Assembly: GCF_002970915.1 (NCBI RefSeq)
Contig: NZ_CP027190.1
Coordinates: forward strand, 1,984,001-2,048,000
Length of the DNA: 64,000 bases
Direction of reading: 5' to 3'
From: Lactobacillus sp. CBA3605
GTDB taxonomy: Bacteria > Bacillota > Bacilli > Lactobacillales > Lactobacillaceae
Both the position numbers and the translations under genes were made by a program. The notes below the pieces were generated by a model. That model was not told the origin of the DNA. It saw only the letters and a program-made list of their open reading frames with translations, and ran no database searches. Of the stretch, positions 27,194 through 35,971 are shown piece after piece. Positions within the stretch are counted from its first letter, which is position 1; each line of letters starts with the position of its first letter.

Positions 27194-27616
27194 GTGACAG
27201 TAAATTTATATTATTCAACATCTAGTAAGTCAAGCCGTAGTGCCCGCGCATGGTTGGTTGCTAATAGCATTGCCTTCAATGAACGTGACATTATCGCGAA
27301 CCCGCTGGATCGCGATGAATTGAAACAAATCCTCCGGCTAACTGAAAATGGCTTCGAGGACATTGTTTCAACGCGGTCGAAAGCTTTTAAGGCTTTGCAT
27401 ATTGATTTATCAGAGCTAGGGTTTAATCAGTTATTGGACCTATTGGTTGAAAAACCACAACTATTGAAACGACCAATTATTTATGATGGTCGGCGGTTGC
27501 AAATTGGGTATAATGAAGAAGATATTCGGGCATTTCTACCACGTTCAGTACGTAAGTCTGAATTACGAGAAATTCAACAAAAACTATATGATGATGACCA
27601 ACAAGCAGTTGGTTAA
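27194..27616 (+). CDS. spx: Spx/MgsR-family regulator lacking the CXXC redox switch
   Basis: A 140-residue ArsC-fold protein of the Spx family, which binds the RNA polymerase alpha subunit and redirects transcription under stress. Family features: NGFEDIVSTRSKAF, with the conserved Gly that contacts polymerase, and GYNEEDIRAFLPRSVR, with the conserved Arg. The usual CXXC near residues 10-13 is replaced by Ser (LYYSTSSKSSR), so disulphide sensing is impossible; control must come from synthesis, proteolysis or a constitutive state. AGGAGG precedes the GTG start at 27194. Confidence 0.87.
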   Translation: MTVNLYYSTSSKSSRSARAWLVANSIAFNERDIIANPLDRDELKQILRLTENGFEDIVSTRSKAFKALHIDLSELGFNQLLDLLVEKPQLLKRPIIYDGRRLQIGYNEEDIRAFLPRSVRKSELREIQQKLYDDDQQAVG

Positions 27617-27624
27617 GCTAATTC

Positions 27625-27657
27625 AGGTCTAGGACGTCAGTCTTAGATCTTTTTTTT
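27625..27657 (+). terminator. Terminator after the Spx-like gene
   Basis: AGGTCTAGGAC pairs with GTCTTAGATCT (G-U pairs), followed by eight T. Confidence 0.75.
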
Positions 27658-27738
27658 GTCTGGCGCTAGGCAGATTACTTGGTTTGCCATAATCAATTGG
27701 GTACAATTGGATGAAACCGATTAGAGAGGCGGATTTAG

Positions 27739-27948
27739 ATGAGTGAACAAGATCAAGCAGCTTGGGCTGTCCAGGCGCTGCAAAAGTTACAAACAACTGA
27801 TAATGCTGTAACCATTACCGGTATTATTAGTGTGATTGAAGCACAGCAGACTGAAATTGAAAGTCTCCGGGGATCAATGGAAGGCCAATTGTGGAGCCCA
27901 ACTAGTTGGCAACGTGATCGGGAACAAACAACCAAACCGACGAACTAG
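27739..27948 (+). CDS. Small hypothetical protein, 69 aa
   Basis: Not recognised. An acidic, hydrophilic, helical small protein; ATG 27739 follows AGAGGCGG at good spacing. It ends inside a short repeat (AAACCGAC/GTCGGTTT, about 27933-27958) that might act as a weak terminator. It could relate to the preceding Spx gene only by position. Confidence 0.55.
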   Translation: MSEQDQAAWAVQALQKLQTTDNAVTITGIISVIEAQQTEIESLRGSMEGQLWSPTSWQRDREQTTKPTN

Positions 27949-28000
27949 TTGGTCGGTTTGATTGCCGCTTTTTGTAAAATGATAATTGCGCGGATAAAAT

Positions 28001-28049
28001 AAAAATGGCTCGTAAATTTCCAGTGTTTTCAGGAAATTTACGAGCCATT
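28001..28049 (-). terminator. Terminator of the minus-strand PaaX-like operon
   Basis: Perfect 18-base arms 28004-28021 and 28032-28049. Read on the minus strand it ends in TTTTT. A second dyad (28061-28070 with 28099-28108) reaches the stop codon of the gene. Confidence 0.78.
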
Positions 28050-28106
28050 AGTCTAAAATGAATATTCAGCTATAAGGGTACATTTTAAAATCATTATGGC
28101 TGAATA

Positions 28107-28541
28107 TTAACGCCCATAAACTTTTTTTACAAATGGTAGTACAAAAAACCGATTAAAAATAGGTGCAGCAACGATATTTCTAGATAGAATAAATATAAAA
28201 CTAATTAATATTGATAATTTTTCATCACCCCAAAAGGCACCGACAGTAATTGATGCATATAGCGACATTAGCATACACATCATAAATATCCGAATAAAGA
28301 ATATTTTTGATGTGAGGTTCGGAAAAATCTTAAAAAGATTAGTTAATATAGGTGTAACGATAATAAAGCTGACTAATAAGGCAATGATAAATGTTGGAAT
28401 TAAAGCAAATAGTACGCCAAATGCAACTGCGTGAAAGGCTAAACCATTTGCCCAAATTAGATTATAAATAATCATCAATAATACCATCAGGAAAGTGATA
28501 CTAATGCTAAACGAAAATTTTAGTTCTTTTATTTTTTTCAT
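28107..28541 (-). CDS. Small four-helix membrane protein (DUF2798-like)
   Basis: A 144-residue protein with four hydrophobic segments in two similar halves, resembling DUF2798 proteins; the assignment is tentative. I chose ATG 28541 because TGAGGTTTT stands before it. The longer frame to 28607 overlaps the PaaX-like gene and lacks a ribosome site. It starts 10 bases after the PaaX-like stop, so they form an operon. Codon use is clearly AT-rich compared with neighbours. Confidence 0.65.
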   Translation of the reverse strand: MKKIKELKFSFSISITFLMVLLMIIYNLIWANGLAFHAVAFGVLFALIPTFIIALLVSFIIVTPILTNLFKIFPNLTSKIFFIRIFMMCMLMSLYASITVGAFWGDEKLSILISFIFILSRNIVAAPIFNRFFVLPFVKKVYGR

Positions 28542-28551
28542 TTTTAAAACC

Positions 28552-29316
28552 TCATTCAATAAATTTATTAAACTTAGAGTTTCTAAGTGTGTGTGCAATT
28601 TTGTCATATGTTGAAAAAAGATGTTGTAATGTATGATGATATTGCCAATCAGTGGGTAATAACTCAGCTGGTAAAAATGGGTCTGTTATAAAAATATTGC
28701 TAATGAAGTTTCCAATATCTAAATATAAGTTGAATAAATCTGAGTCGTCAGTTAAATCTTCGGGTTTTATATTTATTAGGAAAGCATTTACTGTTTTATA
28801 TAACGTCCTGACTTTATCTAGTTGCCAAATCTTTTGTATTAGGTCATCATTCAAATTTGGCTCATCCCAAGTGCCGCTGATAGTAGATACATACTGTGTG
28901 AGTGCCATATTATGGGCGACTACTTTAATTTCAGCGCGATTATCATTAGGAGAAATATAGATGTTTGATAAGTATGCGCCAAAACCATATTGTGTTAAAA
29001 CCGTTTTAAAACTATCTTTTTCTTTGCGATTTTTTTCAGGGATATTTAGTAGTACAAAATAAAAGATATCATTAAAATGGTCTTCAGGGATATATTTATT
29101 GTTTAACACATCGATATATTCCTGACCGCTTTCAGTTATTTCATAAACGCCACGTTTCATGGTCCTAATTAAATTAAGCTTTTTTAACTTAGAAAGTGTA
29201 TTTCTGATACTCATTGTATTGAAGCCACGCTTAGCATAGATATCGATTAATTCTGATGATTTTACTAAATGACCGACTGAAATTAAATGTAATAATTGTT
29301 TTTTTGTTGAGTCCAT
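28552..29316 (-). CDS. PaaX-family transcriptional regulator
   Basis: A 254-residue regulator. The N-terminal winged helix covers about 1-70 (MSIRNTLSKLKKLNLI as recognition region), the middle domain has FYFVLLNIPEKNRKEKDSFK, and the C-terminus has DPFLPAELLPTDWQ, the hallmark of the PaaX C-terminal domain. PaaX proteins repress aromatic-acid catabolism genes and respond to CoA thioesters in Proteobacteria; no such pathway is nearby, so the ligand is unknown. The gene is AT-rich, suggesting transfer. Divergent from the YbhB-like gene, which it probably regulates. Confidence 0.75.
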   Translation of the reverse strand: MDSTKKQLLHLISVGHLVKSSELIDIYAKRGFNTMSIRNTLSKLKKLNLIRTMKRGVYEITESGQEYIDVLNNKYIPEDHFNDIFYFVLLNIPEKNRKEKDSFKTVLTQYGFGAYLSNIYISPNDNRAEIKVVAHNMALTQYVSTISGTWDEPNLNDDLIQKIWQLDKVRTLYKTVNAFLINIKPEDLTDDSDLFNLYLDIGNFISNIFITDPFLPAELLPTDWQYHHTLQHLFSTYDKIAHTLRNSKFNKFIE

Positions 29317-29356
29317 TGTTTATTAATTCCTTTCATTTTATATAATATCATTTTTA

Positions 29357-29392
29357 CGATTCGTTGACAATCGATTATGTTTAAAGTAGACT
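29357..29392 (+). promoter_or_regulatory. Promoter and candidate operator between paaX-like and ybhB-like genes
   Basis: TTGACA (29364-29369), 17 bases, TAGACT (29387-29392). The -35 sits inside a CGATT-N7-AATCG dyad (29357-29373), a plausible binding site for the divergent regulator. Confidence 0.45.
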
Positions 29393-29426
29393 CATAATAT
29401 TAAATATAATCATTAAGGAGATTGTT

Positions 29427-29936
29427 ATGGAAAATAATTTAATACCAACTGATCTGTTTCAACTAACAAGTGATGATCTAACATCTAATCAACCGGTTCC
29501 GTTTGATCATTTAGGTGTTGAGGGCGCTGCGAATCTTTCACCCCAGTTAAGTTGGACTGGCTTTAAGCCTGAAACCAAGAGTTTTGCTCTTACTATGTAC
29601 GATTTAGATGCTCCTACCGGTTCTGGATTTTGGCATTGGGCACTATATGATATTCCTGCAACTATAACTAATTTGTCAGTTGATGCTGGTAATCCGACTC
29701 AAAAAAATTTGCCATTCGGATCTAAACATCTTAAAAATGATGCTCGGTTACCATTTTATGCTGGTCCAGCACCTTTCCCGGGGACTGGGCAGCATCGATA
29801 TTTGATAGCAGTTACAGCGCTTGATATTGAAAAATTAAAGATCGATTCAGAGGCAACGCCCGCAATGTTGAATTTAACAATGATGTCGCATACAGTTGGT
29901 AGAGCTACTGTGATGGTAACAGCAGAAATCAAGTGA
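29427..29936 (+). CDS. YbhB/YbcL-family (PEBP/Raf-kinase-inhibitor-like) protein
   Basis: A 169-residue phosphatidylethanolamine-binding-protein fold. Family motifs: NLSPQLSW, YDLDAPTGSGFWHWALYDIP with the ligand-site Asp and His, and a late GTGQHRY loop. The bacterial role is not settled. AAGGAG precedes ATG 29427. It has the same AT-rich style as the divergent PaaX-like operon. Confidence 0.85.
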   Translation: MENNLIPTDLFQLTSDDLTSNQPVPFDHLGVEGAANLSPQLSWTGFKPETKSFALTMYDLDAPTGSGFWHWALYDIPATITNLSVDAGNPTQKNLPFGSKHLKNDARLPFYAGPAPFPGTGQHRYLIAVTALDIEKLKIDSEATPAMLNLTMMSHTVGRATVMVTAEIK

Positions 29937-30059
29937 ATTTGAATTTAGAAGATTATGGTTGATTAAATCTTAAAAAATTAGTGAAATGAATCGTTAAAAT
30001 TTGGTGAATTAGAAGTTAAATGATAGCAAGTAGTGGGTATAGACAAGAATACAATTTCG

Positions 30060-30100
30060 TATACAGTAAAGACCCGGCATAGCCGGGTCTTTACTGTATA
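30060..30100. terminator. Long perfect hairpin between convergent genes
   Basis: Perfect 19-base arms (30060-30078 and 30082-30100) with a 3-base loop lie between ybhB-like and ppx. No long T-run follows on either side, so the termination role is inferred from place and symmetry. Confidence 0.6.
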
Positions 30101-30145
30101 GTGCTATTAAAAATAAGCGTTAACTAAGCCTATCGGTCTTTTTGA

Positions 30146-31102
30146 TTATTCCGTGATGATTTTACTGTTTTGTTCCGCTAAGGCGGTTAAATGCTCAAAT
30201 AAAATACCTTCCCGTAAACCGTTTTGAGAAAAGGTCATTCGGTCAGCATCTAAGAAGCGCATTAACGTGATGGCCGGAATCATCCCACCGACGATAATAT
30301 CAGCGCGATCTTTAGCGAGCCCAGGAATTTTTGCCCGGCCCGTGGCGTCTTGAGCTAAGACTTCATCAAAAGTGCGATAAATGTCAGTGTCTTTTAAACG
30401 GTAGCCGTGAATCGCTTCAAAGTTCAGAAAATCACTCTGATGGCGATTGATTTTGGCAATTGTTCGATTACTACCACCCAGACAAACTAAGGGGAGGTTC
30501 AAGCCATTGCGCAACCACCAGACACTATTAAATAGTTTATCAACAAAAGTCATCGCTTTAAATAATTGATTAGCAGGGATTTGATCACCTAAGGCAAATT
30601 TTTCGGATAAACTAACGGCGCCAATTGGTAAACTAATCAATTGTTTGGCCTGACCATTAACGATGAGGACTATTTCGCAACTGCCACCGCCGGTATCCAT
30701 CATGACACAGTTGGTGCTCGGTAACGTGTTCACCACGCCGAGATAGTCATAATAGGCTTCAGTGTTGCCGGGGATGACTTCAATGTCTAAGCCAATTTCG
30801 GTTTTGACTTGCTTCAAAAACTTTTTTTGATTACTCGCTTTACGCGTGGCAGCGGTGGCGACTGCTTTAAGGGTTAAGTTCGGCAGTTCAGCATAAACGG
30901 CTTTAAACGTTTTTAAGGCGGCAATAGTTCGGTCAATTGCAGCCGGTTGTAAGGTCGGTACCGCTGTGAAATCTTCATTCTCTGAGAGCCGCACCATTTC
31001 TTTGAGGCGATGGGTGACGGCATAACTTCCATCCGCTTGAATTTGAGTGATTGTCATCCGACATGAATTGGAACCTAAGTCAATTACGGCAAAATTTTCC
31101 AT
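30146..31102 (-). CDS. ppx1: Exopolyphosphatase (Ppx/GppA family)
   Basis: Releases phosphate from polyphosphate chain ends, or hydrolyses pppGpp. The ASKHA-fold phosphate loops are DLGSNSCRM near residue 8 and MDTGGGSCEI near residue 143. The product is 318 residues: the catalytic core without the extra C-terminal domain of E. coli Ppx. It lies 3 bases after ppk and is translated from the same operon. GGAGATG precedes ATG 31102. Confidence 0.9.
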   Translation of the reverse strand: MENFAVIDLGSNSCRMTITQIQADGSYAVTHRLKEMVRLSENEDFTAVPTLQPAAIDRTIAALKTFKAVYAELPNLTLKAVATAATRKASNQKKFLKQVKTEIGLDIEVIPGNTEAYYDYLGVVNTLPSTNCVMMDTGGGSCEIVLIVNGQAKQLISLPIGAVSLSEKFALGDQIPANQLFKAMTFVDKLFNSVWWLRNGLNLPLVCLGGSNRTIAKINRHQSDFLNFEAIHGYRLKDTDIYRTFDEVLAQDATGRAKIPGLAKDRADIIVGGMIPAITLMRFLDADRMTFSQNGLREGILFEHLTALAEQNSKIITE

Positions 31103-31105
31103 CTA

Positions 31106-33259
31106 TTAGGCATCTCCTTCATCGTTTAAAGGGTTCGGGTCATTTTTCGGGCTCATCATCGGAATAAATTGATGGGCGCTACTAGTTGGCGTTGGTGTGG
31201 CATGGTCCGCCGCCACGTTTAGCTCAGCTTGGTGCATGAAAGTCGCTTGTGAGTCTAAGGTGGGTAAGCCCCGCCGATCACATTTCACATACTGATTGTC
31301 AGCTTGTAAGATCCGTGTTTTGACAGTGTCATGCCACATGGTTTCAAAAATCTGTTGCGCGCGGTCACGAATTTCTGGTTGCAAAAGTGGAAAGAGTAAT
31401 TCAACCCGCCGATTAAGATTACGGGTCATCATATCCGCACTAGCAAGGTAAATTTGTGGTTCACCATCATTGCTAAAGTAATAGATACGACTATGTTCCA
31501 GTAGTCGACCGATAATTGAATGGACCTCAATATTATCAGAAACGCCTTTAATCCCAGTACGTAAGCAACAAATCCCCCGGATAATCAATTGAATTTTAAC
31601 GCCGGCATGTGAGGCTTCATAGAGCTTGCTGATAATTTGGGGATCGGATAATGAATTCATCTTCATCTTAACCAGTGCTGGCCGCCCAGTTTTAGCAATT
31701 TCAATCTCGGCCGTTAACTTCTCGTTAATGAAGTCACGAATACCATCGGGTGAAATATGCAGTTTGTGGAAGTAGGGTGGTTCAGAATAACCAGACAACA
31801 TGTTGAAAATATTGGAAGCGTCAATACCCATATCAGTATCAGCCGTAAAAAGTCCCATATCAGTGTAAAAGTGAGCCGTCACATCATTATAATTACCGGT
31901 GCCCATATGCATGTAGCGTTTGATGCCTTCATCTTCTCGCCGTACAACTAAGGCTAACTTACAGTGAGTTTTGAGACCGATCAAGCCATAAATAACGTGA
32001 CAACCCATTTCCTCTAACTTTTTAGCCCAATGAACGTTGTTTTCTTCATCAAAGCGTGCTTTGACCTCAACTAATACGGTGACTTGTTTGCCATTTTGGG
32101 CAGCTTGCCCCAAGTACTTAATAATCGGGGAATCCGCTGAAACTCGGTAGAGCGTCATTTTGATTGCTAAAACGTTCTTATCTTCGGCGGCTTCATGAAT
32201 AAAGTCCACAACGGGCTGAAAGTCATCGTAAGGATATTGCATTAAAATATCATGGGCTTTGATGAGGTCAAAAATCGAGCGTTCCCGGTAGACGGCTGGG
32301 TAATAAGCGTGATAAGCCGGGTAGTTCAAATCATCGTGCCCCGTAACTGCTTTGACGAGCTTGGAAAGAAAGGTTAAGTCTAACGGTCCGTTAATAACAT
32401 ACAGGGAACTTTCTTGGCTACCGAGCGCTTTAGTCAACCGATTACGTTGATGCTTACTCATGGTTTTTTCAACTTCTAAGCGCATGACTTTACCATGTTC
32501 ACGCATTTTAAGTTGTTTTTGGACTTCCTTTAATAAATCGGAAGTATCTTCCTCGGCCACATCTAAGTCTAAATCCCGGATAACACGATAGGCACTTGTT
32601 TCTTTGACGGTATAGTTAATAAATAATGACCCGACAAACGCTTTAATGATGTCTTCAATCAGCATGAACTGATTTTCAGCACCGGGTAAAATCACCACTC
32701 GTGGAAAGACGTCCGGTACTTGGACGGTGGCAAATTTCCGATCTTTTTTATTACCATTTTTATAAATACGTAACGCGATATTTAAGGTGTTGTTACCAAT
32801 AAATGGGAACGGCCGTGAAGAATCATCAGCCATTGGCGTTAGTGCTGGATATAATTCATCGTCAAAATAGTTTTTAACGAAATTATATTGGCTAGGGGTC
32901 AAATCTTCAATTTTGAGTAGCCGAATCTCATGTTGTTCAAGCAAGGGTAATAGTGAACGATTCAATGTGTTGTATTGCCGTTGAACCATTTCGTGGGCTT
33001 GGTCACTAATAGCTGAAACTTGTTCTGCGGGTGACATACCAGCCGAGTCTACTTGCGTATAGTTGACCGAGATGAGCTTTCGCAGTGACGCCACCCGGAC
33101 GGTGAAAAATTCATCAAGGTTGCTTTGCGTGATACTCAAAAAACGGACCCGCTCTAGTAGTGGATTATCCTTATCTCGGGCTTCATCTAAAACCCGATAA
33201 TTAAAGTCCATCCAGCTTAATTCGCGATTAGTGTAATAACTTTCTTTATGATAATTCAT
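31106..33259 (-). CDS. ppk: Polyphosphate kinase 1
   Basis: Reversibly polymerises the ATP gamma-phosphate into polyphosphate. At 717 residues it shows the four-domain PPK1 layout: N-domain (YYTNRELSWMDFNYRVL), head, and two phospholipase-D-like C-domains. The autophosphorylated His is in the region GLIGLKTHCKLALVVR, and the second His-containing site is in LLEHSRIYYFSNDG. The C-terminal 35 residues are low-complexity. It sits between two ppx genes, so synthesis and breakdown are co-expressed. Confidence 0.95.
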   Translation of the reverse strand: MNYHKESYYTNRELSWMDFNYRVLDEARDKDNPLLERVRFLSITQSNLDEFFTVRVASLRKLISVNYTQVDSAGMSPAEQVSAISDQAHEMVQRQYNTLNRSLLPLLEQHEIRLLKIEDLTPSQYNFVKNYFDDELYPALTPMADDSSRPFPFIGNNTLNIALRIYKNGNKKDRKFATVQVPDVFPRVVILPGAENQFMLIEDIIKAFVGSLFINYTVKETSAYRVIRDLDLDVAEEDTSDLLKEVQKQLKMREHGKVMRLEVEKTMSKHQRNRLTKALGSQESSLYVINGPLDLTFLSKLVKAVTGHDDLNYPAYHAYYPAVYRERSIFDLIKAHDILMQYPYDDFQPVVDFIHEAAEDKNVLAIKMTLYRVSADSPIIKYLGQAAQNGKQVTVLVEVKARFDEENNVHWAKKLEEMGCHVIYGLIGLKTHCKLALVVRREDEGIKRYMHMGTGNYNDVTAHFYTDMGLFTADTDMGIDASNIFNMLSGYSEPPYFHKLHISPDGIRDFINEKLTAEIEIAKTGRPALVKMKMNSLSDPQIISKLYEASHAGVKIQLIIRGICCLRTGIKGVSDNIEVHSIIGRLLEHSRIYYFSNDGEPQIYLASADMMTRNLNRRVELLFPLLQPEIRDRAQQIFETMWHDTVKTRILQADNQYVKCDRRGLPTLDSQATFMHQAELNVAADHATPTPTSSAHQFIPMMSPKNDPNPLNDEGDA

Positions 33260-33260
33260 G

Positions 33261-34790
33261 TTAACGAACCCCCCGACGTTTGATGACAGGTGTTAAGCCG
33301 AAGACCTCCTTAAAGAATTCCGACTTTTGTGAGAACACCCAATTTTCTAAAAATAAATCGTCATGTGCATAGCACGTAATGACTACCCGTGGATTTTTAA
33401 TGGAAACGGATATTTTATTGATCTTTTGCTGCCGACCATCATCTAAAGCATCGGCAATCCTTAAAATGGCGGATAGCTTGGAAACGACTAAGCGTTGCTC
33501 CAAACTCATGTGCTCGAAATGCTTAATATCCTTAGAAGGCGTTTGGGCACTGTGATAGCGTGCGATGGTAGCGATAGTTTGCTTTTCCGTATTAGTTAGC
33601 CCGGTTAATTCCGTCGCCCGTAAAATATAGTCTGAATGCATATAATGCTGATGTGGATCAATATAGCTACCGACGTCGTGAACAATCGCCGCCACCTGTA
33701 ATAATAGTCGCTCGCGTTTACCAAGGTGGTGTAGCGGTTTGAGCTGATCGAATAAGTGCAAGGAGAATTTTGTTACGAGATCACGATGCTTTGGTTCAAC
33801 GTTATAACGGCTAGCCAGATTTTTAGCTGCCGTGACAATTTGATCATTAAAATTATATTTTTTATAACCTAATTTTACGGCTTCTTGAATGATGAGACCA
33901 TCTAATGCTGTTACATTACCAAACCAAATGGTTTTAGCTGCCGTTAGTTGTAATAATTCATTAATTAACAATAATTCGGGAATGATTAGCCGCACGTCTG
34001 CTTCGTCGACGTCGTATTTGTCCATTAAGTATTGATCAGATGCATTGATGGCATCTTGATAAAGGGTCTGAAAATCAGATTTACTCAATTCTTTGACGCC
34101 GGCTTTGTTTTGTTCTTGACGAAACAAATTTGAAAATGGTGGGACGCCTAACATCACGACATTACTAGGTTGTTGGCGGGTAGCTGGTAAAAATCGGCCA
34201 AAGTCGGCAATTTGGCTAGAGATGTAGTCGTCCAAAACTTCGACGTAATTTGGGACGCTGGATTGTAAATCTTCCAGGACTTCGGCGATACGGACGGGGC
34301 CTAGCCGGAGACTGCGTGAGAAGGCAAAAGAACCTTGATCGTAGTGCGAAATACCAACACTCCCAGAGTTAATGCCTAGTAAGTAAGTGGGTGCTTGAAT
34401 CATTTCTTTGAACTTAGGAAAATGGACGGCAACTGCTGCCGAGCGTAAATACGTTTCTTGGCTACTGGATAACCAGTCAATCTTTAGGCCCGTGCGGACT
34501 AACAATTGATCTTGAATATAATCGGCGTTGTTAGCGGATGATAGGGACCAAGAGCCCCATAAATGAAACTCACTTACCCCATAATCATGCATGATTTGGA
34601 TGAAGCCGGTTAGCGCCTGAGCCGCTTGCTCGACTGAATCATAGTCAATCGTATGTTGGTCGTAAATATCCTCACCTAATGAAACGTCAGACCGGACCCG
34701 TTCAACCTGGCGGAGGGTACGTAAATTTACAATTGAGAGCTCAATACTCTGCACATTAATCATCATAATACCAAATAGTTTTGCTGCCAT
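33261..34790 (-). CDS. ppx2: Ppx/GppA-like phosphatase with C-terminal HD domain
   Basis: A 509-residue two-domain protein. Residues 1 to about 300 form a divergent ASKHA Ppx/GppA domain (LLGINSGSVGISHYDQG as phosphate-loop equivalent, in which the DxGGGS pattern is degraded to NSGSVG). Residues 320-509 form an HD domain, with the metal ligands in VAAIVHDVGSYID and RYHSAQ. It may act on polyphosphate or on (p)ppGpp-type nucleotides; the weak first site leaves activity uncertain. One base separates it from ppk. First gene of the ppx2-ppk-ppx1 operon; GGAGGG precedes ATG 34790. Confidence 0.82.
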   Translation of the reverse strand: MAAKLFGIMMINVQSIELSIVNLRTLRQVERVRSDVSLGEDIYDQHTIDYDSVEQAAQALTGFIQIMHDYGVSEFHLWGSWSLSSANNADYIQDQLLVRTGLKIDWLSSSQETYLRSAAVAVHFPKFKEMIQAPTYLLGINSGSVGISHYDQGSFAFSRSLRLGPVRIAEVLEDLQSSVPNYVEVLDDYISSQIADFGRFLPATRQQPSNVVMLGVPPFSNLFRQEQNKAGVKELSKSDFQTLYQDAINASDQYLMDKYDVDEADVRLIIPELLLINELLQLTAAKTIWFGNVTALDGLIIQEAVKLGYKKYNFNDQIVTAAKNLASRYNVEPKHRDLVTKFSLHLFDQLKPLHHLGKRERLLLQVAAIVHDVGSYIDPHQHYMHSDYILRATELTGLTNTEKQTIATIARYHSAQTPSKDIKHFEHMSLEQRLVVSKLSAILRIADALDDGRQQKINKISVSIKNPRVVITCYAHDDLFLENWVFSQKSEFFKEVFGLTPVIKRRGVR

Positions 34791-34911
34791 TTTTAATATC
34801 CCTCCATTAAATTATTTAAGTATGCTAATTAATTGTGACGTGCCGCAACTGATTAGCCTCGGTTAGCTTTAATAGTTAACATACGTAAAAAAGCTGTAAA
34901 GTTCATCAAAA

Positions 34912-34960
34912 AAATTTAAAAAAAGCATGGTTCAGAAGCAACCCGAGTTGTTCCTGAACC
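34912..34960 (-). terminator. Terminator of licD
   Basis: On the minus strand, GGTTCAGGAACAAC pairs with GTTGCTTCTGAACC and is followed by a T-rich tail (34924-34912). Confidence 0.8.
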
Positions 34961-34970
34961 ACACTAGTAA

Positions 34971-35783
34971 CTATTGCAAGCTGTCATGATTATTAATGAT
35001 TAGTTTGTTCAGATGTTTTTCAACTCGTTGATTTTCCGGTGGTAATTGCATGTAATCACCATACATTCGGGTCAAGATAGCATCGTAAGCCTGTGGAATC
35101 TTAACTTGCATTGATTCGAAAGGGGCGAGTTCTAACTGCGTTAATTCGGCATAGGAGAGAATCTCTTTGTCGTAATCGTATTGCGATGCCAGATTTTTGT
35201 AAGTCCGCGAATCAGACTGTTCATATAGCCGCATATAGCCTTCACGTTCCTGTTTATGACGGTTAACGTCGGCTAATTGTTGCGGTGTTCGCTTAATTAA
35301 TCGCTGCCGTAACGGCGTTTTTACAAAGTTATAATTTAAACGTAACAGAATGGCCGCATCGGCTAATTTATAATGCATGAGTTGGGATCGACGTAAGTCA
35401 TCATCCGCTGGAATCTTATCAAACGGAAAGATATCGACAAAAACGCCTTTAAAAGCATTGTTGACGTTATTTTTTTCTTCAATATACGTATTAACATCTA
35501 ATAGTTTCATATAGCTGAGACCATAATCAGGATCACTGGCGCCAGTCTGTAAGAAAAAAACATTAGGGTTTAAGTGCCGATTGGCAACGGTTAAAAATCG
35601 TTGATAGTCCTCCCGACGCATGCCGATATCAATATCATCATCCCAAGGAATGAATCCCTGATGACGGATGGCGCCCAGCAAGGAACCACCAATTAAAAAG
35701 TAATCGATGTGTTCCGCATCGCAGATGTTAACGACGGTCTGCATTAAGCGTAATTCGACTTGATGCAACGATGTCAGCGACAT
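34971..35783 (-). CDS. LicD-family phosphotransferase
   Basis: A 270-residue enzyme of the LicD nucleotidyltransferase-fold family, which transfers phosphocholine or similar phospho-groups to surface glycans and teichoic acids. The core is GGSLLGAIRHQGFIPWDDDID near residue 31, with GG-S and the DDDID metal-binding Asp residues, and a later DIFPFDKIP. Cytoplasmic, no membrane segments. AAGGAGC precedes ATG 35783. The acceptor is unknown. Confidence 0.87.
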   Translation of the reverse strand: MSLTSLHQVELRLMQTVVNICDAEHIDYFLIGGSLLGAIRHQGFIPWDDDIDIGMRREDYQRFLTVANRHLNPNVFFLQTGASDPDYGLSYMKLLDVNTYIEEKNNVNNAFKGVFVDIFPFDKIPADDDLRRSQLMHYKLADAAILLRLNYNFVKTPLRQRLIKRTPQQLADVNRHKQEREGYMRLYEQSDSRTYKNLASQYDYDKEILSYAELTQLELAPFESMQVKIPQAYDAILTRMYGDYMQLPPENQRVEKHLNKLIINNHDSLQ

Positions 35784-35971
35784 ACTTTCAGCTCCTTTTC
35801 GTAAGCGGTTTACCTAATTCCATCATACACTTTGTCGGCTTAAATTGTTAGATAGGATGCTTTACGTTGTAAAAAAAGTGGGTTCAATATAGGAATTAAT
35901 GCAGAATAGTTAAAGGTGTGTTATATTTTACAAACGAGTTATTGGTTAGATGAGAAAGGGTCGTGGGAACA

